Part shown: positions 15,104 through 23,421 of the stretch, in pieces
Position numbering within the stretch: the first letter of the stretch is position 1
How the letters are laid out: the number at the start of each line of letters is the position of its first letter
NCBI RefSeq assembly: GCF_900232825.1
Contig: NZ_OCTP01000011.1
Span: forward strand, 769,262 to 833,261
Origin: Anaerococcus sp. Marseille-P3625
GTDB lineage: Bacteria > Bacillota > Clostridia > Tissierellales > Peptoniphilaceae
DNA length: 64,000 nt
Reading direction: 5' to 3'
Position numbers and translations under genes: made by a program
Notes under the pieces: generated by a model
Databases searched by the model: none
Told to the model about the DNA's origin: nothing
The model's input: the letters and a program-made list of their open reading frames with translations, nothing else

Positions 15104-16271
15104 ATTCTTCTCTTAATTTGTCGCGAGCTTCTATCATGGACTCTAACTTCTTTTTGATATTTTCGTATTCATTTACAGGTCTATTAGAAAATGTTGCAAA
15201 TCCACAGTCAGGATTTAGCCACAAATTTTCTTTGTCTATAAATGTTAGGGCTTCTTTGGCTCTTTCATAGATAACATTGCTATCTTCTTTTGCATCAAAT
15301 CTAGGATTTATAACTCCTAGCCCTAATTTTATTTTATTTCTAATTCTATCATCTGATAAAAGTAATTTTAATTCTCCAGCTCTTGGGGTAGAAAATTCTA
15401 GAGCCAATAGGTCTGCCTTAATATTAGCAAATAAATCTAGCAAAGGAGTGTAAGGACCTTCTAGAAGTATGCTTTCGTTTTTGGACCAATTGCCTCGGCA
15501 AACGTGCATGGAAGCTATAGATTTTGATCTGTCAATCCCATCCATGACACTTTTTATAAGATGACTTGCAAATTTTAATTCTTCTGTAGGATCTTTTCTT
15601 TGGGATAAGGATGCACACATGAATGTTCTTGGTCTACCTTCAGTAAAAACAATTTCTGTTAGGACTGGTTCGTCAAATTGAATTACATCTACGCCAATTT
15701 CTTGAAGGTTTTTGATTTCTTCTTTGAAAATTTTTATTACATCTTCGCCAAGATCTTCTTTGCTATCGTAGTATTTGGAGCTTACATTGGCAAGCCACAT
15801 ACTTCTGGTTACAAGATAAGGACCAGGCATGGTGATTTTTACTTTTCTATCGGTCAAAGATTTTAAAAGTTTTAATTCATTTGCGACAATATCGCCCTTG
15901 TAGACAAGTTTTCCTGTACAAATGGCATTTTTTATTGAACTTGCTGGTACATCAAGAGTTGTAAGTATGTTTTCAAACTCTCTTTTGTCATCCACATAAT
16001 CGAGCATTTCAGCCATGGACATTTGGCTTACGCCCCCTAATTTTTCTGAGATAAAGGAAACGTAATTATCACGTGCTATTTCGCCGCTGGTAATTATATC
16101 AATATCCAAATCTTCTTGAAGCCTTACAACTTCCTTGGTTTTTTCGCTAACAAGTTTTTCATAAGATGCCTTATCGATAAGGTTGGCGGATAATTTCCTA
16201 CGAGCAAGGAGAATTTCCTTGCCCCTAGGCATTGATCCTATAAGTGATGTTTTAAAAAGCTTAGTTTGCAC
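15093..16271 (-). CDS. Short MetE-like (cobalamin-independent methionine synthase C-terminal-type) protein
   Basis: 392 residues, about half of full MetE. It matches only the catalytic barrel: IGSMPRG at the N-terminus, PGPYL, DVIQFDEPVL, MHVCRGNW (His and Cys zinc ligands) and NPDCGFATF (the last zinc-ligand Cys). It lacks the N-terminal barrel that binds folate polyglutamate. Such short proteins methylate thiols using donors that are often unknown, and some are folate-independent methionine synthases. The start is a GTG at 16271 with AGAAGG upstream, overlapping the PhnD-like gene by 11 bp. Substrate and donor cannot be read from the sequence. Confidence 0.8.
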   Translation of the reverse strand: MQTKLFKTSLIGSMPRGKEILLARRKLSANLIDKASYEKLVSEKTKEVVRLQEDLDIDIITSGEIARDNYVSFISEKLGGVSQMSMAEMLDYVDDKREFENILTTLDVPASSIKNAICTGKLVYKGDIVANELKLLKSLTDRKVKITMPGPYLVTRSMWLANVSSKYYDSKEDLGEDVIKIFKEEIKNLQEIGVDVIQFDEPVLTEIVFTEGRPRTFMCASLSQRKDPTEELKFASHLIKSVMDGIDRSKSIASMHVCRGNWSKNESILLEGPYTPLLDLFANIKADLLALEFSTPRAGELKLLLSDDRIRNKIKLGLGVINPRFDAKEDSNVIYERAKEALTFIDKENLWLNPDCGFATFSNRPVNEYENIKKKLESMIEARDKLREEYDR

Positions 16272-17088
16272 TATTGAAACCTTCTAGGAAATTTCCTAAA
16301 TATTCATTAGCTTCTGTAATTTGCTTAAAGCCATCATATCTTCCATCAACCCATTTTGTAAGACCTTCAAGATCCATTATTTCCTTATCTTCTTTTTTGT
16401 TGTAATCCATTCTCATCATGATTTCATCAAAAGCTTTGATATCTTCATCGGAAACTTCTGGATTAAAGGTAAATACACAATGGTCAAAATAATCTGTCTT
16501 ATCTAAAACTTCTACAGCGTTTTTGTCAATTGTTCCATCGGCAATCCAAGCATCGTAATTTAGATCTAAGCAAAATGTTGCATCAACTTCGTCATTTAGC
16601 AAAGCTTTCATGCTATCAAGTTCTCCACCAACGTGATCTCCGTGAAGACCAACGCCTATGTCAAATCTTTTTTCTTCGTAATCTTTGCCAAATTCAAGAC
16701 CATTTTTGTGGAGATGATTAATTGGAATAAGTCTTGCTTGAGGAGAGTCTATTGCGCCAAAGCCTATGGTTTTGCCTTTTAGATCAGAAATTTCTTTAAA
16801 TCTATCTTTTTTTACAACTAGATAAGTTCTTCTATCCCTATCTGTATCTCTCATGCAGCCGATTTTTTCTTTTTTATCAGTTCTAAGTCTTGCATCTAAT
16901 TGGGCAAGTGGAGAATTCCAAGCTACATCTATATCTTTGTTGATAAGAGCATCTACTTGTAATTTGTAATCCTTAAAGAAAACAGGCTCAATTTCTGCTC
17001 CATTTTCCTTATAAAACTTCTCAATCAATTCCCAAATAACTGTAACTCTAGGAGCATAAATAACTGCTCCTACCTTTAATTTATTCAT
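16261..17088 (-). CDS. PhnD-like binding-fold protein with no signal peptide
   Basis: 275 residues resembling phosphate/phosphonate ABC binding proteins: ELIEKFY near the N-terminus, DVAWNSPLAQLDARL, a DLKGKTIGFGAIDSPQARLIP block, and a hinge region followed by DEVDATFCLDLNYDAW. Unlike transporter proteins it starts at MNKLKVGAVIYAPRV, with no signal peptide or lipobox, and no permease or ATPase gene lies beside it. AAAGGAT precedes the ATG. It is thus probably a cytoplasmic binding protein or enzyme. It sits between the acyl-CoA-dehydrogenase-like and MetE-like genes in one operon. Confidence 0.75.
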   Translation of the reverse strand: MNKLKVGAVIYAPRVTVIWELIEKFYKENGAEIEPVFFKDYKLQVDALINKDIDVAWNSPLAQLDARLRTDKKEKIGCMRDTDRDRRTYLVVKKDRFKEISDLKGKTIGFGAIDSPQARLIPINHLHKNGLEFGKDYEEKRFDIGVGLHGDHVGGELDSMKALLNDEVDATFCLDLNYDAWIADGTIDKNAVEVLDKTDYFDHCVFTFNPEVSDEDIKAFDEIMMRMDYNKKEDKEIMDLEGLTKWVDGRYDGFKQITEANEYLGNFLEGFNSAN

Positions 17089-17104
17089 TAGTATCCTTTC
17101 TTTA

Positions 17105-18235
17105 TTATAAAAGTGGTTGACCTGTGATAGCTTTGCCTAGCCATACATTTAATACGTCCAATGATGGAGCCATGATTTGTCCTGCATAAGCATCTCTCAT
17201 TAATCTTTCGATTTCGCTTGCTTTGTTGTAGGTCTTTCCACCGCCAACTCTCATTGCAAGCGTTGATGAAGAAATTGCATTGTCGATTGCAGCAATTCTT
17301 GCAGCTATAATCTTAGCAACTGCATCAGCTTCGCCATCTACTAAACTTCTTGCAGCAAGTTCTGTTAGAGCCTTTGAGCTCATAGCATTTTTATAGATTG
17401 TTGCCAAGTGAATTTGAACTGTTTCTATATTTGCAAGATTTCTTCCATCAGGATATTTTCTATTTAGTGCATAGTGGTTAGTAACAGATGATAATCTTAA
17501 GTTTAGTCCTGTATAAACGCTTGCAAGTCCAAGAATGAAATATGGAGCTACTACGTTAAATACTTGATCTTGACCTGATCCTTCTTCGCCGATTTTGTTA
17601 ACTTCATCAAGTTTAACATCATTTAATTGCATTGGGCAAGATACGTTACCCTTCATGCCTATGCCTTTCCAATGTTCCGTCTTAAATTCTAAGCCTTCAG
17701 ATTCAAGTGGAACTAACCAGTTGTTGATAGCTCCTTCTTTTTCTGTAGCTGGAGTTAAGATTAGATAATAGCTAGCGTTTAAAGCACTTGTAACCATTGA
17801 TTTTACACCGTTAAAAGTATAAGTTCCATCGTTGTTATTAGTTACTTTAACTTCTGGAATATAAAAATGTGTTCCAGTTCCAAATTCAGAATAAGCTAGT
17901 GCCATGAATTTGTTGTTGTTAACAATATCATCTACAACTTTTTTCTTTAATTCGTCATTACCGTTTGTAAGAACTGTCATCAATGCAACATTGTGCATCA
18001 TGTAGCAAAGACCAGCTGTTGGATTAGATTCAGCAAAAGCTAAAACTGCTTGTTGGTGCTCTACTGCAGTTTTTCCTAAGCCGCCTAATTCTTCTGGGAT
18101 AAGAAGTTTAAAATAACCAGCTTCTCCCATAGCTTTGAAAGATTCAGCAGGGAATTTTCCCTCTTCATCAGTCATGCGATTGAATGGTTCAATGTGTTCT
18201 TTAGCAAATTGTTTTGCTTGTTCGTAAAAGTTCAT
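17105..18235 (-). CDS. Acyl-CoA-dehydrogenase-fold flavoprotein lacking the usual catalytic glutamate
   Basis: 376 residues spanning the three-part acyl-CoA dehydrogenase fold: the N-terminal helical domain (LLIPEELGGLGKTAVEH), the beta domain (ALAYSEFGTGTHF, then FNGVKSMVTSA) and the C-terminal helical domain ending RLMRDAYAGQIMAPSLDVLNVW. Classical dehydrogenases have a YEGTNE-type catalytic Glu in that last segment; here it reads MAPSLDVL. This is the pattern of the DszC/SfnB side of the family, which acts on sulfur compounds, though those enzymes need oxygen. GGAGG precedes the ATG. It is first in an operon with PhnD-like, MetE-like and OsmC-like genes. The substrate is unknown. Confidence 0.8.
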   Translation of the reverse strand: MNFYEQAKQFAKEHIEPFNRMTDEEGKFPAESFKAMGEAGYFKLLIPEELGGLGKTAVEHQQAVLAFAESNPTAGLCYMMHNVALMTVLTNGNDELKKKVVDDIVNNNKFMALAYSEFGTGTHFYIPEVKVTNNNDGTYTFNGVKSMVTSALNASYYLILTPATEKEGAINNWLVPLESEGLEFKTEHWKGIGMKGNVSCPMQLNDVKLDEVNKIGEEGSGQDQVFNVVAPYFILGLASVYTGLNLRLSSVTNHYALNRKYPDGRNLANIETVQIHLATIYKNAMSSKALTELAARSLVDGEADAVAKIIAARIAAIDNAISSSTLAMRVGGGKTYNKASEIERLMRDAYAGQIMAPSLDVLNVWLGKAITGQPLL

Positions 18236-18270
18236 ATTTTTCCTCCTATAAAAAAATATTTTACATAATT

Positions 18271-18299
18271 ATCATAACAGCCATTTCTAATCTTGTCCA
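18271..18299 (-). promoter_or_regulatory. Promoter of the acyl-CoA-dehydrogenase-like/MetE-like operon
   Basis: Minus strand TGGACA (18294-18299), 17-bp spacer, TATGAT (18271-18276), about 35 bp before the start codon. Five of six bases match in each box. Confidence 0.7.
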
Positions 18300-18392
18300 G
18301 AAATTTTTTATTTATATTTTATTTTTTTATTTGTTTAAAAGTGGATATTTATCTTTGTGAAAGATCAAATCTTTATATAGTAATTTATTGCA

Positions 18393-18422
18393 AAAAAATA
18401 CCCAACCGCTTTTGCAGTTGGG
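18393..18422 (-). terminator. Terminator of the rpmH-rnpA-yidD-yidC-jag cluster
   Basis: CCCAAC-N10-GTTGGG (18401-18422), extended by an inner GC pair, is followed on the minus strand by a T run. It begins 8 bp after the jag stop. Confidence 0.85.
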
Positions 18423-18430
18423 ATTGTTTT

Positions 18431-19582
18431 TTATTCTTCATCTTCGTCTTTATATTCTACTACTACATATCTTTTTGGTTCTACGCCCTCGGAGTGGCTT
18501 GTTACGTTTGTAAATTTGCTAATTTCTTCGTGAGCTAGGCGTCTTTCGTAGGAATTCATATATTTTAGATTCCATGATTTGCGGCTTCTTTGAACTTTTC
18601 TTGCTGTATCATTTGCAAGTTCTCTAATTTTGTCGTCACGACGTTTTTTGTAGTTGTTGATATCTACATTTACTCTTAGGTTGTTGGCTCTTGAGTCTAT
18701 TGATTTTCTTATCAAAAGTTCAATTGCATCAAGGGTGCTTCCAGCTTTTCCTATGGCAATTCCTGTGTCATTTTCTTCAACTTTTACATCAAGTTTTATT
18801 ATTGATCCTTCAAGGTTGCCATAGACGCTTGCATTTTCAAAGTGCATTTGTTTTAAAAGTTCTTCTAAGAATTCTTTGGCCTTGTAGTATTTGTCTATGT
18901 CGGTTTGTTTTTTCTCTAAGGAGATGTTTTTTGCTTCTTGGTCGTCTTTAAGATCTTCTAATGGAAAATCTTTTGCATTTTCTTCTTCTGTATTTTCAGC
19001 TGTTGAAAAATCTGGCATTTCATTTCTTTTTATCTGGTAGCCATCATTTTCAATTTTTTCTATGCTTTTATCCAAATCGCTTGTTAGATCTTTTTCGATT
19101 ATGCTTTCATTTGTTGAATTTTCTTGGTAAGAATTTATTTTTTCAAGTCTTTCAAAGTTTCCAAGATTTTCTTCTTTTTCTTTTATTTCTTCAATTGATT
19201 CTACAAATTCTTCGCCTTGTTTTTGGATAGCTTCGCTGCTATCTTCTATTTGATAATCCTTATTATCTTCTTTTTCGTATAGGGCATCGGCCTTTTCTTG
19301 GTAGTATTTTTTTCTAGATTCTATATCGTAATCTTCTTTATATTCTTTGGAATTTAGGCTATCTCTTTTTATTTCTTCTTCAAAATCAAATAGTGTATCG
19401 TCTAAGTCTTCGTCATAAGTTACACGAATGATAGCATCTTTGCTTCCAAGACCAAGAAATCCAGCTGAGCCTTCTTCTATTACTTCTATTTCTACTTCAG
19501 ATCTATTTTTACCTATTTCATTAAGGGCAAGTTCTACAGCTTCTTCTTTATTTTTTGCTTGTTTTATTATTGATTTTCTCAT
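18431..19582 (-). CDS. jag: RNA-binding protein Jag/KhpB (EloR) with a long acidic linker
   Basis: 383 residues, longer than the usual 200-300. Residues 1 to about 55 are the Jag-N domain (AVELALNEIGKNRSEVEIEVIEEG, GFLGLGSKDAIIRV). A Glu/Asp/Lys-rich region of roughly 170 residues follows. The KH domain has IAIGKAGSTLDAIELLIRK, and a C-terminal R3H domain has NSYERRLAHEEISKF, SHSEGVEPKRYVVVEY. In firmicutes KhpB binds RNA with KhpA and controls cell elongation. The ATG at 19582 has AGAGGAG upstream and overlaps the end of yidC by 35 bp, the classic yidC-jag arrangement. Confidence 0.93.
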   Translation of the reverse strand: MRKSIIKQAKNKEEAVELALNEIGKNRSEVEIEVIEEGSAGFLGLGSKDAIIRVTYDEDLDDTLFDFEEEIKRDSLNSKEYKEDYDIESRKKYYQEKADALYEKEDNKDYQIEDSSEAIQKQGEEFVESIEEIKEKEENLGNFERLEKINSYQENSTNESIIEKDLTSDLDKSIEKIENDGYQIKRNEMPDFSTAENTEEENAKDFPLEDLKDDQEAKNISLEKKQTDIDKYYKAKEFLEELLKQMHFENASVYGNLEGSIIKLDVKVEENDTGIAIGKAGSTLDAIELLIRKSIDSRANNLRVNVDINNYKKRRDDKIRELANDTARKVQRSRKSWNLKYMNSYERRLAHEEISKFTNVTSHSEGVEPKRYVVVEYKDEDEE

Positions 19583-20303
19583 TTTCTCCTCTAATTTCTA
19601 TTTCTTTATTTTTTGGATTTACAAGATGCATTATCACCATAATTATAAGTCTCATCACTGAGCTTAAGGTATAATAAAGTGGCAAACCAGCTGGTAGGCT
19701 ACGGAAAGTTAGGAAAAATACTAATGGCAAGAAAAGCATTGTCTTATTCATGCTTGCCATAGGTCCTTCATTCATTTGCGGATTAGTTTTCATTGAGAAA
19801 AGGGTTACAGCAAATTGAGATAAACTTGTTAGTAGGGGAAGTCCATACCAAAGTGGATCTGCTTTTGTAAGATCGCTTATCCAATAAAAATCTTTTCTAA
19901 TGCTTTCAATTCCTTCAGGAAATACAAAAGTCTTTGTATCGTTCATAACTCTAAATAAGGCAAAGAGTACTAAAATTTGAAAAATCATTCCCAAACATGA
20001 TGAAATACCAGGATTTACTCCTTCTTCTTTGTAAAGTTCTTGCATTTTCTTTTGCATAATCTGTGGGTCGTAGGAGAATTTTTTTTGTATTTCATCCATT
20101 TTTGGTTTTATTCTTTGAGTATTTTCAGCTTGTTTTTGCTGAGAAATTGTAACAGGTACTGCTATTAGGGTAACAAGAATTGTCATTATAATGATTGCAA
20201 TGGCATAAAAACTTATGCTTTCTGGCTCAGTTGCTGAATTAGCCAAAGAATCATAAATCCATCTCATTAGTTTTCCTAATAGGCTAGCTATAAAATTTAA
20301 CAT
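19548..20303 (-). CDS. yidC: Membrane protein insertase YidC
   Basis: 251 residues, the short Gram-positive YidC/Oxa1 form. Membrane segments include IAIIIMTILVTLIAVPVTISQQ, then a cytoplasmic hairpin (MDEIQKKFSYDPQIMQKKMQELYKEEGVNP) and later helices around PLLTSLSQFAVTLFS and MLFLPLVFFLTF. The conserved positively charged groove region precedes QQKQAENTQ. It inserts membrane proteins with or without Sec. It lies between yidD and jag, the typical order near oriC. Confidence 0.94.
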   Translation of the reverse strand: MLNFIASLLGKLMRWIYDSLANSATEPESISFYAIAIIIMTILVTLIAVPVTISQQKQAENTQRIKPKMDEIQKKFSYDPQIMQKKMQELYKEEGVNPGISSCLGMIFQILVLFALFRVMNDTKTFVFPEGIESIRKDFYWISDLTKADPLWYGLPLLTSLSQFAVTLFSMKTNPQMNEGPMASMNKTMLFLPLVFFLTFRSLPAGLPLYYTLSSVMRLIIMVIMHLVNPKNKEIEIRGENEKINNKTSKK

Positions 20304-20347
20304 AATAACTCCATAATTTTTTCTAAGCTATAAGTAGGACTAAAGGA

Positions 20348-20563
20348 TTATTTTACTGGATCATATCCACCTTTGGAAAAAGGATTGCACCTTAAAATTC
20401 TCCACAAAGACTTAAAAAATGCTTTTACAAATCCGTAGCGTCTAAAGCACTCAATGGCATACGAACTACAGGTTGGATGATATTTGCATTTTCCCAATCC
20501 CAATTGTGGAGAAATAAATTTTCGATAAAATATGATGATTTTGATAAAAATTTTATTTAACAT
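20348..20563 (-). CDS. yidD: Membrane protein insertion efficiency factor YidD
   Basis: 71 residues, the normal size. The family signature [44 protein letters not shown] is complete, including the three conserved cysteines. The start overlaps the end of rnpA by 11 bp. YidD is a small membrane-associated amphipathic protein that helps YidC. Confidence 0.95.
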   Translation of the reverse strand: MLNKIFIKIIIFYRKFISPQLGLGKCKYHPTCSSYAIECFRRYGFVKAFFKSLWRILRCNPFSKGGYDPVK

Positions 20564-20903
20564 AAAAAATCTTATTCTTCTTAAATGCTATGCTTAAAAC
20601 ATGACCTAGAGATTTTTTTAATTTTTGGTAGTCAAAGTCTGTAAGATGCTTTTTGGGAATAATTACTATGTCAACTCCATTGAGATTTTTATAATTATTT
20701 CTAACTATATCTCTAAGTCTTCTCTTTAGGAAATTTCTTTGATTGGCCTTGCCGACTTTTTTTCCTATAGAAAAGCCAAATCTTGGATGATTTAATCCAT
20801 TATTTTTTATAAGTACTGTGAAGTCTCTATTAAAAAAAGCATCGTTTTTTTTGTAAACTCTCTGAAAGTCAGTATCTTTTCTTAAACTTATTTTCTTTTC
20901 CAT
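20553..20903 (-). CDS. rnpA: Ribonuclease P protein component
   Basis: 116 residues. RnpA binds the RNase P RNA and the 5' leader of pre-tRNA. The signature region [25 protein letters not shown] contains the conserved RNR-like basic helix, and [10 protein letters not shown] matches the family strand. AGGACATAG precedes the ATG. It lies between rpmH and yidD, as in most bacteria. Confidence 0.95.
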   Translation of the reverse strand: MEKKISLRKDTDFQRVYKKNDAFFNRDFTVLIKNNGLNHPRFGFSIGKKVGKANQRNFLKRRLRDIVRNNYKNLNGVDIVIIPKKHLTDFDYQKLKKSLGHVLSIAFKKNKIFYVK

Positions 20904-20960
20904 CTATGTCCTAATTCTATTAAAAGTAACGCTCTTTGTAGAAAAAGAAAATCCTAGAAA

Positions 20961-21095
20961 TTAAGCGGATAATCTTTTTCTATTTTTTTTACGTCTTGCT
21001 TTTAAAACACGTCTTCCGCCTGGGCTAGACATTCTTTTTCTAAAGCCATGATCTTTTGATCTTTTTCTTCTATTTGGTTGATAGGTTCTTTTCAT
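20961..21095 (-). CDS. rpmH: 50S ribosomal protein L34
   Basis: 44 residues, translated directly from the sequence: it begins [14 protein letters not shown] and has [20 protein letters not shown] before ending in KKNRKRLSA. This is a full-length, textbook L34. A strong GAGGAGGTG site precedes the ATG, and the gene is first in the rpmH-rnpA-yidD-yidC-jag cluster. Confidence 0.97.
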   Translation of the reverse strand: MKRTYQPNRRKRSKDHGFRKRMSSPGGRRVLKARRKKNRKRLSA

Positions 21096-21130
21096 ACTTA
21101 CACCTCCTCATAAAATTTTGACTCATATTA

Positions 21131-21159
21131 TTATATGTAGAAATAGCTATTCTGTCAAG
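21131..21159 (-). promoter_or_regulatory. rpmH promoter
   Basis: Minus strand consensus TTGACA (21154-21159), 17-bp spacer, TATAAT (21131-21136), 35 bp before the rpmH start. Both boxes are perfect. Confidence 0.9.
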
Positions 21160-21420
21160 ATATTTTGTTATATTTGAAATTTTTTATTTGATTTTTATTT
21201 CTTGTATAAATTTTCAGAGATTATCCTAATATTTATTCAAGAATTTTATGGATTTACTTATAAATTTTCAATGTGCATATCTTTTTTAAGAAAAATTCTT
21301 ATCAACAAAAAATTAAGATTTTTTCACATGAAAAAAAATTAGTTTTTATGAGTAAAGATTTTTTTGAATAGCTAAAACATAGGAATCTATAAAAAATTTA
21401 TAAAAAAGATAAATAAATAC

Positions 21421-21710
21421 ACAAACTTATCCACATATACACAAATTATTTGCCAAAATATTTATAAAATTATAAGTTTTCCCAAAACTTATTCACAGCT
21501 TGTGGATAAGTTGTTAAAAACTCTGATTTATAGTATAATTTCTTGTGTAAAAGTATAAGGAAAAGCTAAATTCCTATTTTCATTAGATAATAATTGTGGA
21601 TAAAATATAGAAAAATAAACTTTTTAAATTTTTTTATTTGCTTTAATCCTTAATTTTCGGGAATTATTTTTAAAAAACAAAAGTTATCCACAATTTAATC
21701 CACATTAGTG
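21421..21710. other. oriC part 1: DnaA-box cluster upstream of dnaA
   Basis: The 696-bp gap between rpmH and dnaA is very AT-rich and contains DnaA boxes. Exact TTATCCACA occurs at 21427-21435 and 21684-21692 (plus) and at 21501-21509 and 21595-21603 (minus). Near matches are TTATTCACA at 21489-21497 and TAATCCACA at 21696-21704. A cluster here and another after dnaA is the bipartite origin layout of Bacillus and many firmicutes. Between 21160 and 21420 I see only AT-rich DNA. Confidence 0.88.
21511..21539 (+). promoter_or_regulatory. Probable dnaA promoter inside oriC
   Basis: TTGTTA (21511-21516), 17-bp spacer, TATAAT (21534-21539). It directly abuts a DnaA box (21501-21509) with another at 21595, which suits DnaA autorepression. 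A second TATAAT at 21739-21744 has a poor -35 box. Confidence 0.6.
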
Positions 21711-21791
21711 GAAAACTTATTTTTTTACTTTTAAAGCTTATAATATAAGTGTTTATTCTTGTGGAAAGATTTTTCTTAAGAAAGGCTTACA

Positions 21792-23192
21792 ATGATTAAT
21801 TTAGAATACATTACCAGTGAATTAAAAAATGAAATGAAAATGAATATTCCAGATGAGAGTCAATATTATACTTGGATAGATATTTTAAAACCTATTAATT
21901 TTTTTGAAAATACCCTATATCTTGAAATACCTAAGTCTAATATGATGTTCATTTACGAGAAGATTTGGATTTCTTCTTTGCAAGAGGCTATGGATAAGAT
22001 TACTAAGGATAAGGGTCTTACTTACAAGGTCGTAGTAGTTGCTAGAGATTCCTATAGTTACAATAAAATACTAGCTTTGGGCAAGGATTATGATAGTGAC
22101 GGGCAGATGAAAATAAAAGAGGTAAATGATTTTCCTAAACCACTTTTGGATAGGAATTATACTTTTGAAAATTTTATCCAAGGTAAATCCAACCAGTACG
22201 CTCTGGCAATTGCAAGTGCTGTTACCCAAAATATTATAAATGGAGATTCTACAAAAATTTATAATCCCTTGTTTATTTATGGAGCATCAGGCCTTGGCAA
22301 AACACACTTAATGCAGGCTATAGCCCACAAAATTTTGGAGGCTCGCGATGATTTGTATGTTATGTATATTTCAAGTGAGCGTTTTACAAACGAGTTAATT
22401 GCAAGCATTCAGCCTACAAGTAAGGTTAAAAATCAAAATCTAAACCAAGAATTTAGAGAAAAGTACCGCTCAGCAGATATTCTTCTTATAGATGATATAC
22501 AGTTTTTATCTAATAAAGAAGGAACTCAAACTGAATTATTCCACACCTTTAATGATCTTTATTATGCTGATAAACAAATTGTTTTATCATCTGATAGACC
22601 TCCTTTGGAGATTAAAGACTTGGAAGATAGGCTTTTATCAAGGTTTTCTTGGGGTATTACTGTCGATATACAAAAGCCAGATTTTGAAACAAGAGTTGCA
22701 ATTTTGCAAAAAAAATCAGATGAATTAGGTGCTTATATTGACCCAGAAATTTTAACTTATATAGCAGAAAATATAGATACAAATATTAGAGATTTGGAAG
22801 GAGCCTTATCAACTGCCATAGCCTATGCAAAAGGCGATAATAGAAATTACGTTAGCCTTGAAGATGCCAGTAAGGGCATTAATACCAGGTCTTTAAACAA
22901 AAGAAAACACGTAAACATTTCCGATATACAAAAAAAGGTTGCCGAAAAATATTCCATCAAACTTTCTGATTTGACAGGCAAGAGCAGAAAAAAAGAATTT
23001 GTTAGCCCAAGACATATAGCCATGTACTTGTGCAGAGATATTTTGGATGATTCGCTTGTTACTATAGCCAATAGTTTTGACCGTGATCATACGACTTTGA
23101 TGCATGGTATAGATAAAATAAAAGATCAAATGGAATTAGATAGTGATTTTAAAGAAGAAATAGAAAAAATTAAAAAATCTATAGTCGATTAA
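21792..23192 (+). CDS. dnaA: Chromosomal replication initiator protein DnaA
   Basis: 466 residues, normal length. Domain I occupies about residues 1-85. The AAA+ domain starts at YTFENFIQGKSNQYA and has Walker A GASGLGKTH and Walker B LLIDDIQFL, with sensor region LSSDRPP and arginine-finger area DRLLSRFSWG. The C-terminal DNA-binding domain contains SPRHIAMYLCRDIL and the signature FDRDHTTLMHG. AAGAAAGG precedes the ATG at 21792. It sits between two DnaA-box clusters. Confidence 0.97.
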   Translation: MINLEYITSELKNEMKMNIPDESQYYTWIDILKPINFFENTLYLEIPKSNMMFIYEKIWISSLQEAMDKITKDKGLTYKVVVVARDSYSYNKILALGKDYDSDGQMKIKEVNDFPKPLLDRNYTFENFIQGKSNQYALAIASAVTQNIINGDSTKIYNPLFIYGASGLGKTHLMQAIAHKILEARDDLYVMYISSERFTNELIASIQPTSKVKNQNLNQEFREKYRSADILLIDDIQFLSNKEGTQTELFHTFNDLYYADKQIVLSSDRPPLEIKDLEDRLLSRFSWGITVDIQKPDFETRVAILQKKSDELGAYIDPEILTYIAENIDTNIRDLEGALSTAIAYAKGDNRNYVSLEDASKGINTRSLNKRKHVNISDIQKKVAEKYSIKLSDLTGKSRKKEFVSPRHIAMYLCRDILDDSLVTIANSFDRDHTTLMHGIDKIKDQMELDSDFKEEIEKIKKSIVD

Positions 23193-23200
23193 TTTCAAAA

Positions 23201-23395
23201 TGTGGATTAATTTGTGGAAAAGTCAGTGGATATTTAAATTTTATCTTCGTAAAAATTCCTCAAAATTTATATGTGGATAAGTCCTTAAGTTATCATATAC
23301 TTATCCACAAGATGATTTTAATAAGTTTTGGCTTATTTATAATAAAAAATCAACTTATCCACATTTATACAGGGCCTACTACTATTACTACTAAA
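23201..23395. other. oriC part 2: DnaA boxes plus DnaA-trio unwinding element before dnaN
   Basis: Exact DnaA boxes lie at 23272-23280 (minus), 23301-23309 and 23355-23363 (plus), with a near match at 23201-23209. The last box is followed by TTTATACA, a GGGCC patch, and six trinucleotides CTA CTA CTA TTA CTA CTA (23376-23393). The complementary strand reads 3'-GAT repeats, which is the DnaA-trio. An AT-only run follows. This matches the basal unwinding system described in Bacillus subtilis. Confidence 0.85.
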
Positions 23396-23421
23396 TATAT
23401 ATAATTACATGAGGAGAAAAC

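Noticed and set aside
15093-16271. Truncated pseudogene of MetE
   Set aside because: The catalytic barrel and zinc ligands are complete with a sensible start and stop; short MetE-like proteins are a known class.
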